Source of the DNA: Faecalicatena faecalis
GTDB taxonomy: Bacteria; Bacillota; Clostridia; Lachnospirales; Lachnospiraceae
DNA length: 64,000 bases
Reading direction: 5' to 3'
Assembly (NCBI RefSeq): GCF_012524165.2
Contig: NZ_JABACJ020000017.1
Span: forward strand, 43,743 to 107,742
A program made the position numbers and the translations under genes. Positions 15,699-23,395 of this stretch are shown here, one piece after another. The notes under the pieces were generated by a model that was given only the letters and a program-made list of their open reading frames with translations, made no database searches and was not told the DNA's origin. Position 1 is the first letter of the stretch, and each line of letters begins with the position of its first letter.

Positions 15699-18600
15699 TC
15701 AGCTCCTTTCCAAGTCCTGTGACTTCTGCTTTGCGTTTTTCTTCTGTGCCTTTTCCTTGTCGGCTCTAAGCTGCGCCCGGATAGAGGGTTTCTTTTCCGG
15801 CTTCGCTCCCTTGCCGCGCTCCTTGTCGGCTTTGACAGCGTTAGCCAGGTCAACAAGGGAAATCTGCTCGCCCGCCTTTACCTTTGCTTCCAGTTCGTCA
15901 ACGGTGGGGGTGTTGTTGATGATACCGTCAATCATGTTCCCGTTCTGCTCTGTGGTCTGCTCGGCGGTTTTCAAGGGATTGTCCCGCTGCGCCTGTTCTG
16001 CGGCAACGGCAAACGCCCGCGTCCCATTCCCCATAATCAGATACTTTCCGTCGTCCGACTGGTGGTGAAAGCCATATCCGGCGGCTTCTATCTGCTCCCG
16101 GCTCATGGCGGTCACATGGAAAGTCCCCCTCGGTGTCTTGACAGTTTCGCCCGTTTCCAAGTCGTCCGGGGTAAGCTGCTTTTGCTCCTGTAAAAACTCC
16201 GGCACTTCCCGAAAACCTACACTGTCAACGAAATGCGCCGCGTCCTGTCCGTCCTGATGAAGCACTACCACGTCGGAAACGGAAAGGCTGTGTCCCTTAA
16301 AATCTTTGGGGTGGTCGATATTGAAACAGGTGTAAATATCTTCAAGGGAAGTTTCCGGCGCAAGGGGCGCGGAATAGACAAGCTCATAGTTCGCCCTGTC
16401 AACCACATTTCCCGCCGCCTGCAGGCGGTCGTATGGCTCAAAGCGGAAATCCCTTGTTTCGTCCCCGCCCTTTATCTGGTAAATGGAAAAGGTGTCTTTG
16501 TCCTGTCCGGCGGTCTGCGCCGTTTCCTGTGCCTTTGCGTAAAGCTGCTTCACGTCGCCCTCGGTCAGCTCGCCGCTTTTGAGCTGCCCCATAAGCTCGC
16601 GGCATTTCTCCGGCGTTCCCGTATAAAGCACGTCGCCCATTTTCGCCCGCCCGTTCTCCTGTGTCACATAGGCTTGCAAGAGGTAGCTGTTTTCCCGGCT
16701 GTCGCTGTAAGGGTTCCGGCGCACTCTGTAAATCGTTTCCGGGGTAAAGGCTTCTTTCGGGGCTGCGCCCGCTTTTTCCTGTGCGCCGGATTTTCCCGGT
16801 GCGGCTGCTTCCGGATCCGGCTTCTCCGGCGCGGCTTCCTGTCCCTCTCTGGTGGGCTGCTCCTGTCCGGCGGTCTGCTCCTTGTCCTGTGCCTTTTGCA
16901 GCTCCGCTAAGTTCTCGTCTATGGAATTGATAATCTCGGCGGCTGCGCTGCGTATCGTTTCAAGGGAGCTTTTCAGCTCGGACAGCTCCCGCCCGCTGCT
17001 CCACCCGGCGACATAGCCGAAAGAGTAGTCCGACGTGTCAAGCCCGTAATGTTGGCAGACAGTATAGGCGACGCTTTCCGCTTCGACTTCGCGGGTGCGG
17101 CGGTCAACGTGGGGCTGCTGCTCGTCCTTTGGCGCGTTGAGGTCAATGTCGTGCAGCTTCGCATGGGCGATTTCGTGAATAGCGGTCTTTAAGGTCTGTA
17201 ATTCGCTCATGCCCTCGTTGATAGCAATGCGCTTGTCCTCCAAGTGGTAGTAGCCATGAGAGCCGCCCTCGATATTCTCAAAGGCGATAGGAACGGGGGA
17301 AGTCTTTTCAAGGGCTGCGAAAAAATCCTTGTAGCGGTCAACGTCGCCTGTCAGCTCGTCAACCGCAATGTCCGGCAGCTCCTTTCCCTCGGTCTGGGAA
17401 ACGTCAAAGACGGATACCACCTTGTAGGCGGGTATGGTGACTTCCTTTTCCTCGGTGACGGGCTTCCCGTCCTTGCCGATAACGGGCTTCTGCGTGTGCG
17501 GGTCGATTTTCTGCATTTCCTGTTTGATTTTATAGGGTGACGGAGCAATGATTTTAATTCCCTTTTGCCCTTTCATCACGTTTCGTTCAAAGTTGTTCTT
17601 CCAAGCGGAAAAGCCCGCCACAAGGGAAGCGTCCGGCTTCTGCATGGCGATAAGGACGGTGTTTCGGAAGCTGTAATTATGGAATTTTGACATGACTTTC
17701 AGATATTCCCGGTAACGCTCGCTGTCAAAGAGTTCCGCAATACCCTGTTCCAGACGGTCGGTAATCTCTTTGAGCTTTTCGGCGGGCTTCTCGCTCGTCA
17801 GCACGATAGGGATAACCGGGCGCGGCTCCTGTGGCTGCTCTGCGGTCTGCGCCGTTCTCTGCCCCGGCGCGGCTGCGTCCATTTCTACCTTTGACGGGTC
17901 GGGTCTTTCCGGCTGCGGGGGCTGCGGCGTTACCCGGTATTCCTCCGGCACGTCGCGCCCGTCGTACCATTCTGTAAAGGTGTTGCGGTTGTTGTAGATA
18001 TAGCCCTTTTCGGTAAACATACCGTCGTCGTTAATGGAAGCGTCCCGCCCGTATTCCTCATACATGAAATACTTTTTCGCTTCTTCGGGAAGTTCCGGTT
18101 CTTCCAGTTCATCAACCAGATAACGCCCGTATTCTTCTTCATTGTGGACGGACGGATAAATCCAGTAGCAGTCAAGGTTCTGTGCAAGGTTGATAATGTC
18201 CTGTAAGCTGTCGGCATGGTCGCCGTATTCAATGGCTGCAATGAATTTCTCCCGGTCGTCGTCAAACTGCATTTCCAAGAGCTTCCCTAAATAGTTCAGC
18301 TCGTCGGGGTGGGAATACTCGCTTAAATGCTCCGTCAAGCCGGGGATAGTGGATTGAAATTCTGTGAAATGCCATTCCTCATAGTGCTTGAAGTCAATCC
18401 CGATACGGTCAAAGACTTCTTTCAGATGTTCGGCAGTCGTGGGGAATGTCACCCATTCGCCCGCGGGTCTGCCCTCGGTGTACTTCCCAAGATTGGAAAG
18501 ATAGCCGCTTAAAATCGGTTCTGCCATTTGTTCGCTCCTTTCTTTTTCAATCATGCGGTGCATAAGCTCAAAATCCTCAATGCTCATGCTCCCGTCAAAT

Positions 18601-19025
18601 ACATAGGGGTTAAAATCCTCCCCGTCCCGGTAGGGCTTTTCGGAAAAGGGAAGCCCCGCTTCATGGGCGGCTGCCCTCGCTTCCTCGATAACCTCCGGGG
18701 GAAGCCTGTCGTCATGCGCTCCGATAAAACCGTCAATGTCGTTCATGCTGTTTTCGTAGTGGTAACGCACTCCGGCGGTCAGCTCGTCAAGGCTCATGTC
18801 CTCGCCTAAATGCCCGCAATAGTAGCCGTTTAAGATAACGGCGGCGGGGTCAATGCTTTTTATTTCCTCTAACCGGCTCCTGTCCTCCGGGTAGAGCGTA
18901 TCGTCCATATCAAGATGAAAATATTCCGCGTTCCATGAACGCCCCTGTTTCCAGAACGCCACCCATGCGATACCGTCCCTAAGCTCGTCTTGATAGTCCT
19001 TTACGGTGTCCCGTAAACTTGCCAT
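15699..19025 (-). CDS. Multidomain antirestriction protein (ArdA-ArdC-YodL/DUF4316)
   Basis: The 1108-residue protein joins several modules. About 1-165 is an N-terminal part rich in acidic residues; about 170-360 is ArdA-like, an acidic DNA-mimic fold (LSNLGKYTEGRPAGEWVTFP); about 400-690 is ArdC-like with single-strand DNA-binding and a zinc-protease motif (AIHEIAHAKLHD). A YodL/DUF4316-like C-terminus follows (IYQIKGGDETRDFRFEPYD) with a basic PSIRAQLRADK tail. ArdA blocks type I restriction enzymes and ArdC protects incoming DNA, so the protein would help the ICE establish in new hosts. AAAGGAGG precedes the ATG. Domain limits are approximate. Confidence 0.8.
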   Translation of the reverse strand: MASLRDTVKDYQDELRDGIAWVAFWKQGRSWNAEYFHLDMDDTLYPEDRSRLEEIKSIDPAAVILNGYYCGHLGEDMSLDELTAGVRYHYENSMNDIDGFIGAHDDRLPPEVIEEARAAAHEAGLPFSEKPYRDGEDFNPYVFDGSMSIEDFELMHRMIEKERSEQMAEPILSGYLSNLGKYTEGRPAGEWVTFPTTAEHLKEVFDRIGIDFKHYEEWHFTEFQSTIPGLTEHLSEYSHPDELNYLGKLLEMQFDDDREKFIAAIEYGDHADSLQDIINLAQNLDCYWIYPSVHNEEEYGRYLVDELEEPELPEEAKKYFMYEEYGRDASINDDGMFTEKGYIYNNRNTFTEWYDGRDVPEEYRVTPQPPQPERPDPSKVEMDAAAPGQRTAQTAEQPQEPRPVIPIVLTSEKPAEKLKEITDRLEQGIAELFDSERYREYLKVMSKFHNYSFRNTVLIAMQKPDASLVAGFSAWKNNFERNVMKGQKGIKIIAPSPYKIKQEMQKIDPHTQKPVIGKDGKPVTEEKEVTIPAYKVVSVFDVSQTEGKELPDIAVDELTGDVDRYKDFFAALEKTSPVPIAFENIEGGSHGYYHLEDKRIAINEGMSELQTLKTAIHEIAHAKLHDIDLNAPKDEQQPHVDRRTREVEAESVAYTVCQHYGLDTSDYSFGYVAGWSSGRELSELKSSLETIRSAAAEIINSIDENLAELQKAQDKEQTAGQEQPTREGQEAAPEKPDPEAAAPGKSGAQEKAGAAPKEAFTPETIYRVRRNPYSDSRENSYLLQAYVTQENGRAKMGDVLYTGTPEKCRELMGQLKSGELTEGDVKQLYAKAQETAQTAGQDKDTFSIYQIKGGDETRDFRFEPYDRLQAAGNVVDRANYELVYSAPLAPETSLEDIYTCFNIDHPKDFKGHSLSVSDVVVLHQDGQDAAHFVDSVGFREVPEFLQEQKQLTPDDLETGETVKTPRGTFHVTAMSREQIEAAGYGFHHQSDDGKYLIMGNGTRAFAVAAEQAQRDNPLKTAEQTTEQNGNMIDGIINNTPTVDELEAKVKAGEQISLVDLANAVKADKERGKGAKPEKKPSIRAQLRADKEKAQKKNAKQKSQDLERS

Positions 19026-19155
19026 AGTGAAAAACCTCCTTTCTCTGCGGCAGCGTCATAAGCTGCATTTTTTGGCTGCATGGTCTACTACGGGTACGCC
19101 CGCATTTCTGCCAAATATTTTTGAAAATTTTTAGAGGGTGAAGCCCTCCGCAAAA

Positions 19156-19254
19156 GAGGGTTTGGGAAACTTCCCAACAAGCAAAATCCCCGTCCGGCGC
19201 GTCAGCGTCGCAACGGGGATTTACGGAAGTGGGTACCCGCTTCCTATGCTTGCT
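19156..19254 (-). other. Inverted second copy of the oriT-like sequence
   Basis: Read on the minus strand, the segment starts AGCAAGCATAGGAAGCGGGTAC, has a GC-rich stem (AATCCCCGT / ACGGGGATT) and ends TTGGGAAGTTTCCCAAACCCTC. Both ends match 11918-12015; the central stem differs. It lies between topoisomerase III and the Ard fusion gene. It may be a second transfer origin, a relaxase-binding decoy or a leading-strand promoter. Confidence 0.6.
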
Positions 19255-19264
19255 ATTCAAGTTT

Positions 19265-21349
19265 TTAGTTCTTCTGCACTTCGATACGGTAGTTGACGTA
19301 TTTCCCGCCAGTGTCAGCCAGAACGATAGTTCCGTCGTAGGTCTTGCCTGTTTTCGGGGAGTAGAGCTTCTTCACATTCGCCTTGCCGGATTTAAGGAGC
19401 GCGGCGGCAATCTTCGCGGAAAAAGCGGTCTTGCGTTCCTCGAAAAAGCGGTCATTCTTCCACATGACAAAGGCACATTCTTTGTTGCTGCAATAATAGT
19501 TTTTCTTCCCCTCATGGACGGGGGAACCGCAACGGGGGCATTTGCCGACAGAGGGCTTTTCCTCCCGGAACAAATCCTTTTTCCCGTCCAGTGCTGCGGC
19601 GTGTGTCTGCACAAGCTCCCGCGCCATAGCTTCAATGCCGGACAGAAATTCGCCGGGGTCTGCGGCTCCCTTTGCTATCTGCGTCAGATTGTTTTCCCAT
19701 TCTGCGGTAAGCTGTGGGGAAGTGAGTATATCCGGCAGAATACAGATAAGGCTGTTCCCGTTTTTGGTAGGGATAAGCTGCTTCCCCTTGCGCTCCGCAA
19801 AGCCGCCCTTTACCAGTTTTTCAATGACGGCGGCGCGGGTGGCGGGAGTGCCAAGCCCCCGGCGTTCCGCGTCCGGGTCGGTGTCCCCGTTCCCGGCGCG
19901 TTCCATAGCCGACAAAAGGCTTGCTTCGCTGTGGGGCTTCGGCGGCGTTGTGGTATGCTCCGTTACTTTTGCGGCGGGGTTAGGAAAGCCCTGTCCCTCG
20001 GAAAGCTTCGGCAGCGTCACGTCTGCATTTTCCCCGTCCTCCGCTTCGGGCTTATCTTTCAGCGTCGCCCGGTATCTGCGTTGAAGCTCTTTCCAACCCT
20101 CCGCAAGTACGGTCTTTCCCCTTGCGGTGAAGTCTGTCCCGGCGCATGAGAAAACCGCCGTAACCGCTTCATAAATATGCGGCTCGGCGGTGGCAAAAAG
20201 CAGACGCGCCCCCGCAAGGGTAAGGATATTCTTCTCGCTTTCCGGCAGCGCGTCCGGGTCAGCCTTTGCAAGCTCCATAGTGGGAATGATTGCGTGGTGG
20301 TCTGATACTTTTTTACTGTCTAATACCTTTACAACCTCCGGCGTGAAGTCCGCGCCCGCCATAAAGGGGAGTTTTTCGCAAAGCAGCGCGATAATGCCCG
20401 CTGCGGTGCCGCCCATGTCGTCAGTAAGAAAGCTGCTGTCCGTCCTCGGATAAGTAAGGAGCCGCTTTTCATAAAGGGATTGTGCAAGGTCAAGGGTCTG
20501 CTTCGCGGTGTAGCCGAAAATGCGGTTCGCTTCCCGCTGCAAAGAGGTAAGGTCAAAGAGCTTCGGCGGGGCTGCGGTTTTCTTCTCTCTGGTGAGGGAA
20601 ACGCATACCGCCGTTTCCGCTTCGCAAGCCCCTTTCAGCGCGTCGGCTTCTGCCTTGTCGGAAATCCTCCCGCTTGCCGCTTCCGCGCCGGATAAATCAA
20701 GGCGCACATGATAATATTTTTCTTTCTGGAAATGGGAGATAGCCGCGTCCCGGTCGGTGAGCATTTTTAAGGTCGGGGTCTGGACGCGCCCCACGTTCAA
20801 GGTCTTTCCATACAGGCAGGAGAAAAGCCGGGTGGCGTTAATGCCGATAAGCCAGTCAGCCTTTGCGCGGCAGAGGGCAGACGCAAAGAGCGCGTCGTAT
20901 TCCTGCCCGTCTTTGAGGGAAGCAAAGCCCGCCTTGATTGCCCCGTCCTCCATTGAGGAAATCCACAAGCGGCGCATGGGCTTCTTGCAGCCCGCCGCTT
21001 CGTAGACAAAGCGGAAAATCAATTCTCCCTCGCGCCCCGCGTCACACGCATTTACCACTTCGGAAACGTCGGCGCGGTGCATAAGCTCTTTTAGGGTTTT
21101 GAATTGCTTCCCCTTGTCCGGGTCAACGGCGTACTGCCATTCCTCCGGCAGAATGGGTAAGCTCTCAAAACTCCATTTTTTATATTGCTCCCCGTAGGCG
21201 GCAGCTTCCGCAAGCTGTACCAAATGCCCGACGCACCATGAAATGAGGCAGCCGCCGCCCTCGATATATCCGTCTTTCTTTTCCTTAACGCCAAGCGCGG
21301 CGGCGATAGTCTGCGCCACGCTCGGCTTTTCTGCAATAATCAGTTTCAT
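19265..21349 (-). CDS. topB: DNA topoisomerase III of the ICE
   Basis: The 694-residue type IA topoisomerase has a Toprim domain at the N-terminus (IIAEKPSVAQTIAAALG and NACDAGREGELIF), GRVQTPTL, the active-site Tyr in LLTYPRTDSSFL (about residue 305) and a C-terminal zinc ribbon (CPRCGSPVHEGKKNYYCSN). It resolves or decatenates single-strand structures and in this element class is thought to serve transfer replication. Length is normal. AAAGGAG precedes the ATG. It is separated from the Ard operon by the inverted oriT-like copy. Confidence 0.95.
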   Translation of the reverse strand: MKLIIAEKPSVAQTIAAALGVKEKKDGYIEGGGCLISWCVGHLVQLAEAAAYGEQYKKWSFESLPILPEEWQYAVDPDKGKQFKTLKELMHRADVSEVVNACDAGREGELIFRFVYEAAGCKKPMRRLWISSMEDGAIKAGFASLKDGQEYDALFASALCRAKADWLIGINATRLFSCLYGKTLNVGRVQTPTLKMLTDRDAAISHFQKEKYYHVRLDLSGAEAASGRISDKAEADALKGACEAETAVCVSLTREKKTAAPPKLFDLTSLQREANRIFGYTAKQTLDLAQSLYEKRLLTYPRTDSSFLTDDMGGTAAGIIALLCEKLPFMAGADFTPEVVKVLDSKKVSDHHAIIPTMELAKADPDALPESEKNILTLAGARLLFATAEPHIYEAVTAVFSCAGTDFTARGKTVLAEGWKELQRRYRATLKDKPEAEDGENADVTLPKLSEGQGFPNPAAKVTEHTTTPPKPHSEASLLSAMERAGNGDTDPDAERRGLGTPATRAAVIEKLVKGGFAERKGKQLIPTKNGNSLICILPDILTSPQLTAEWENNLTQIAKGAADPGEFLSGIEAMARELVQTHAAALDGKKDLFREEKPSVGKCPRCGSPVHEGKKNYYCSNKECAFVMWKNDRFFEERKTAFSAKIAAALLKSGKANVKKLYSPKTGKTYDGTIVLADTGGKYVNYRIEVQKN

Positions 21350-21384
21350 TTTCTGTTCTCCTTTCGGTTGTTTTAGGTTTGAAA

Positions 21385-21413
21385 TTGGTTTATACTTTAA
21401 GCATTACTATAAG
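21385..21413 (+). promoter_or_regulatory. Possible promoter of the Shedu-like gene
   Basis: TTGGTT and TATAAG are 17 bases apart, just upstream of the plus-strand ATG at 21428. The -35 match is weak. AT content rises sharply here compared with flanking ICE genes. Confidence 0.4.
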
Positions 21414-21427
21414 AAACAGGTGACAAT

Positions 21428-22180
21428 ATGAAATCAATACATACTTTCGATGTTTTTGCTCCTACTGATGAACAGGAAGAAGCAATGAATAAAAAACGTG
21501 GCGGGCATTACAGGCGCGGTAAAAACAAAGAAATGGATTACTTTATTGAGTGTGCTACTTCGCTATTTCCCAACAACCATTATTCAAGGTTCACACCTAT
21601 ATATGATACGACAAAAGAGTTTTATCAACTGATTACTTCTTCCGATACAACAGAAAGAGCTATACTAAATTGGATAGCTTCTAATCGTGCATGGAATTAT
21701 TTGTTTGGCTTATTACGGCATTATTACAGAACAGGACACCATGACGATAATTATATCTTTCCAGAGTTCAAAATCGGGTCGGCTTATGTGGCTGATTATC
21801 TGCTCATAGGTAATAGTTCAGACGGTTATCAATTTGTCTTTGTGGAATTAGAAGCTCCCAACGGGCGGATAACAAAAGAAAAAGGTACTCGTTTCGGGGA
21901 AGTAATCAATAAAGGGATTGAACAGGTTAGGGATTGGCAAATGTATATTGCTGCAAATTGGAATGTAATTGTAGCAGAATTGGAAAAGCACTCATTCTCC
22001 AATACAAAGTTACCCAGACAATTATACAAATATTGCCCTTATCAAATCTACTATGCTGTGATAGCCGGACTCCGTAAAGATTTTGAGAATATTCGTGATA
22101 GAAAGCTCCAACTGCAAAATGAAAATAACATAACACTTTTGCATTACGAAAATCTCATAGATGTTGCAAACGAAAATTAA
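21428..22180 (+). CDS. Shedu-like (SduA/DUF4263) nuclease, ICE cargo
   Basis: The 250-residue protein has a C-terminal PD-(D/E)xK-like core: FPEFKIGSAYVADYLLIG, then FVFVELEAPNGRI and a helix with FGEVINKGIEQVRDWQMYI. This is the pattern of the SduA/DUF4263 domain of Shedu defence proteins, single-gene antiphage nucleases; the usual ExK is here ELE. The N-terminal 100 residues are helical and without known motif. It lies on the opposite strand to the transfer operon, is AT-rich (about 35-40 % GC against well over 50 % around it), and has its own upstream signals. It is a likely cargo defence gene. The reading as Shedu is from motif recall only. Confidence 0.7.
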   Translation: MKSIHTFDVFAPTDEQEEAMNKKRGGHYRRGKNKEMDYFIECATSLFPNNHYSRFTPIYDTTKEFYQLITSSDTTERAILNWIASNRAWNYLFGLLRHYYRTGHHDDNYIFPEFKIGSAYVADYLLIGNSSDGYQFVFVELEAPNGRITKEKGTRFGEVINKGIEQVRDWQMYIAANWNVIVAELEKHSFSNTKLPRQLYKYCPYQIYYAVIAGLRKDFENIRDRKLQLQNENNITLLHYENLIDVANEN

Positions 22181-22190
22181 AAGTCCATTT

Positions 22191-22379
22191 TCAGCGTTCC
22201 GGCTCACTTGCCTTTTTCTCCTGTACCTGTTTCAGACAGTAGCCCACACAAGGGAGCTGCCCTTTGTACGGACAGGAAGCGCAAGCCGGGGAATGGGGAA
22301 CGGGCGGCGCATTGTCACGCCGCCCGCCCGGTCTTTGTATCATCATCTTTTCAAAGGGATTGTCGGTAAACAGGGTCAT
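22191..22379 (-). CDS. Short Cys-containing ICE protein
   Basis: The 62-residue protein MTLFTDNPFEKMMIQRPGGR continues to CASCPYKGQLPCVGYCLKQV, with four Cys that could bind metal. It overlaps the end of the DUF4366 gene by 4 bases (ATGA-like coupling). I recognise it as a common small frame in Tn1549-like elements but know no function. Its stop is 10 bases from the stop of the convergent Shedu-like gene, which marks the cargo insertion point. Confidence 0.65.
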   Translation of the reverse strand: MTLFTDNPFEKMMIQRPGGRRDNAPPVPHSPACASCPYKGQLPCVGYCLKQVQEKKASEPER

Positions 22380-23086
22380 GCTTCCTCGTCCTCCTGTTCT
22401 TCATCAGAAAGCCCGTCCCCCTCGTCCGGCTCGTCCTCGTCGTAGTCGTCAAAATCGAAATCTTCAAGGTCGGTGCCGCCCTTGACGTTTTGCTTCGGCT
22501 TCATAAACTTAAAATAATAGAACGCGCCCCCGCCGCCAAGAAGTGCCACGACAAGGAAAAGCACAAGCCCGCCCGCATTGCCTTTCTCTTTGGGCAGCTC
22601 CGGCGGTTCCTCGGTTTCCGGCTCTGCTTCCTTGCCGCTGCAAGCGGTCATGTTGTCCTTGCAGACGGGGCAGCTCACATTTACCTTTCCGGCTTCGCAT
22701 TTTTCGGTGCAACTGCAAACGGCGGGCGGGGCTGCTTCGGTGCTTCCGTCCTCCATAAGTGCTAAGAGGTCGGCTTCGTCCACTTGATTAAGGAAATGTA
22801 CGGTGTTCTCGCCCTCGTCGTCCCGGTCAATGAGGATATAAAAGTAATTGCCGTTTTTGGTCGTTACGGTGATAAGCTGCTTGTTGCCGCCGAAATCGTC
22901 TACAAGGGTCGCGTTCCCGTCCGGGGTAAGGGGTTCTTCCTTTTGGGGTTCCTCGTAGACAACGCCGCTGTCGTTGGTGTCGTCCTCTCCCTCCGGGGTC
23001 TGTGCAAAAGCGGTGACGGAAAAGCCGCCCGAAAGCATAAGGGCGGCGCAAAGTGCGGTCAGTGTTCTAAGGATTTTCTTATTCAT
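22376..23086 (-). CDS. DUF4366-type membrane-anchored conjugation protein
   Basis: The 236-residue protein has a signal peptide (KKILRTLTALCAALMLSGGF), an exported domain of about 120 residues with YFYILIDRDDEGENTVHFLN, a Cys cluster (CSCTEKCEAGKVNVSCPVC), one membrane helix (GLVLFLVVALLGGGGAFYYF) and a very acidic cytoplasmic tail. This fits DUF4366 of Gram-positive conjugative elements, probably part of the mating channel. I use ATG 23086, 9 bases after GGAGG. It overlaps the upstream DUF4315 gene. Confidence 0.85.
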   Translation of the reverse strand: MNKKILRTLTALCAALMLSGGFSVTAFAQTPEGEDDTNDSGVVYEEPQKEEPLTPDGNATLVDDFGGNKQLITVTTKNGNYFYILIDRDDEGENTVHFLNQVDEADLLALMEDGSTEAAPPAVCSCTEKCEAGKVNVSCPVCKDNMTACSGKEAEPETEEPPELPKEKGNAGGLVLFLVVALLGGGGAFYYFKFMKPKQNVKGGTDLEDFDFDDYDEDEPDEGDGLSDEEQEDEEA

Positions 23087-23357
23087 TCTCGGTGTCCTCC
23101 ATTTCTTCGGTGTCGTGGTCTGCGGGTTCTGCGGGGTAGCCCGGCGCGGCTTCCATGCCCGGAATACCGCCCCCGGAAAGCATAGCGGAAAGCTCATGCG
23201 GGGAAAGGCGCATGGAGCGCACAAGCTGTACGATTTGCAGGTTTTCCGCTTCGGTTTTCTGCGCTTCAAGCCCCCTTAATTTATTCTGGTACTCGGTGAT
23301 TTTCTCGCGGGTCTTTGCAATCTCCTTGTCGATACGTTCAATTTTGTTCATAGCCAT
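23079..23357 (-). CDS. DUF4315-type coiled-coil protein
   Basis: The 92-residue protein is a coiled coil in its first half (KIERIDKEIAKTREKITEYQ) with a Pro/Glu-rich tail, as in the DUF4315 family next to DUF4366 in conjugative elements. AAAGGAG precedes the ATG at 23357 by 9 bases. It lies between the CHAP hydrolase gene and DUF4366. A structural role in the mating complex is probable. Confidence 0.8.
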   Translation of the reverse strand: MAMNKIERIDKEIAKTREKITEYQNKLRGLEAQKTEAENLQIVQLVRSMRLSPHELSAMLSGGGIPGMEAAPGYPAEPADHDTEEMEDTENE

Positions 23358-23395
23358 CAATAAATTTCTCCTTTCAGATTTTCATTTTTTTGTTG

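Noticed and set aside
22376..23269. DUF4366 protein starting at 23269
   Set aside because: The first 61 codons overlap the DUF4315 gene and do not look like protein; ATG 23086 has GGAGG and is followed by a clean signal peptide.
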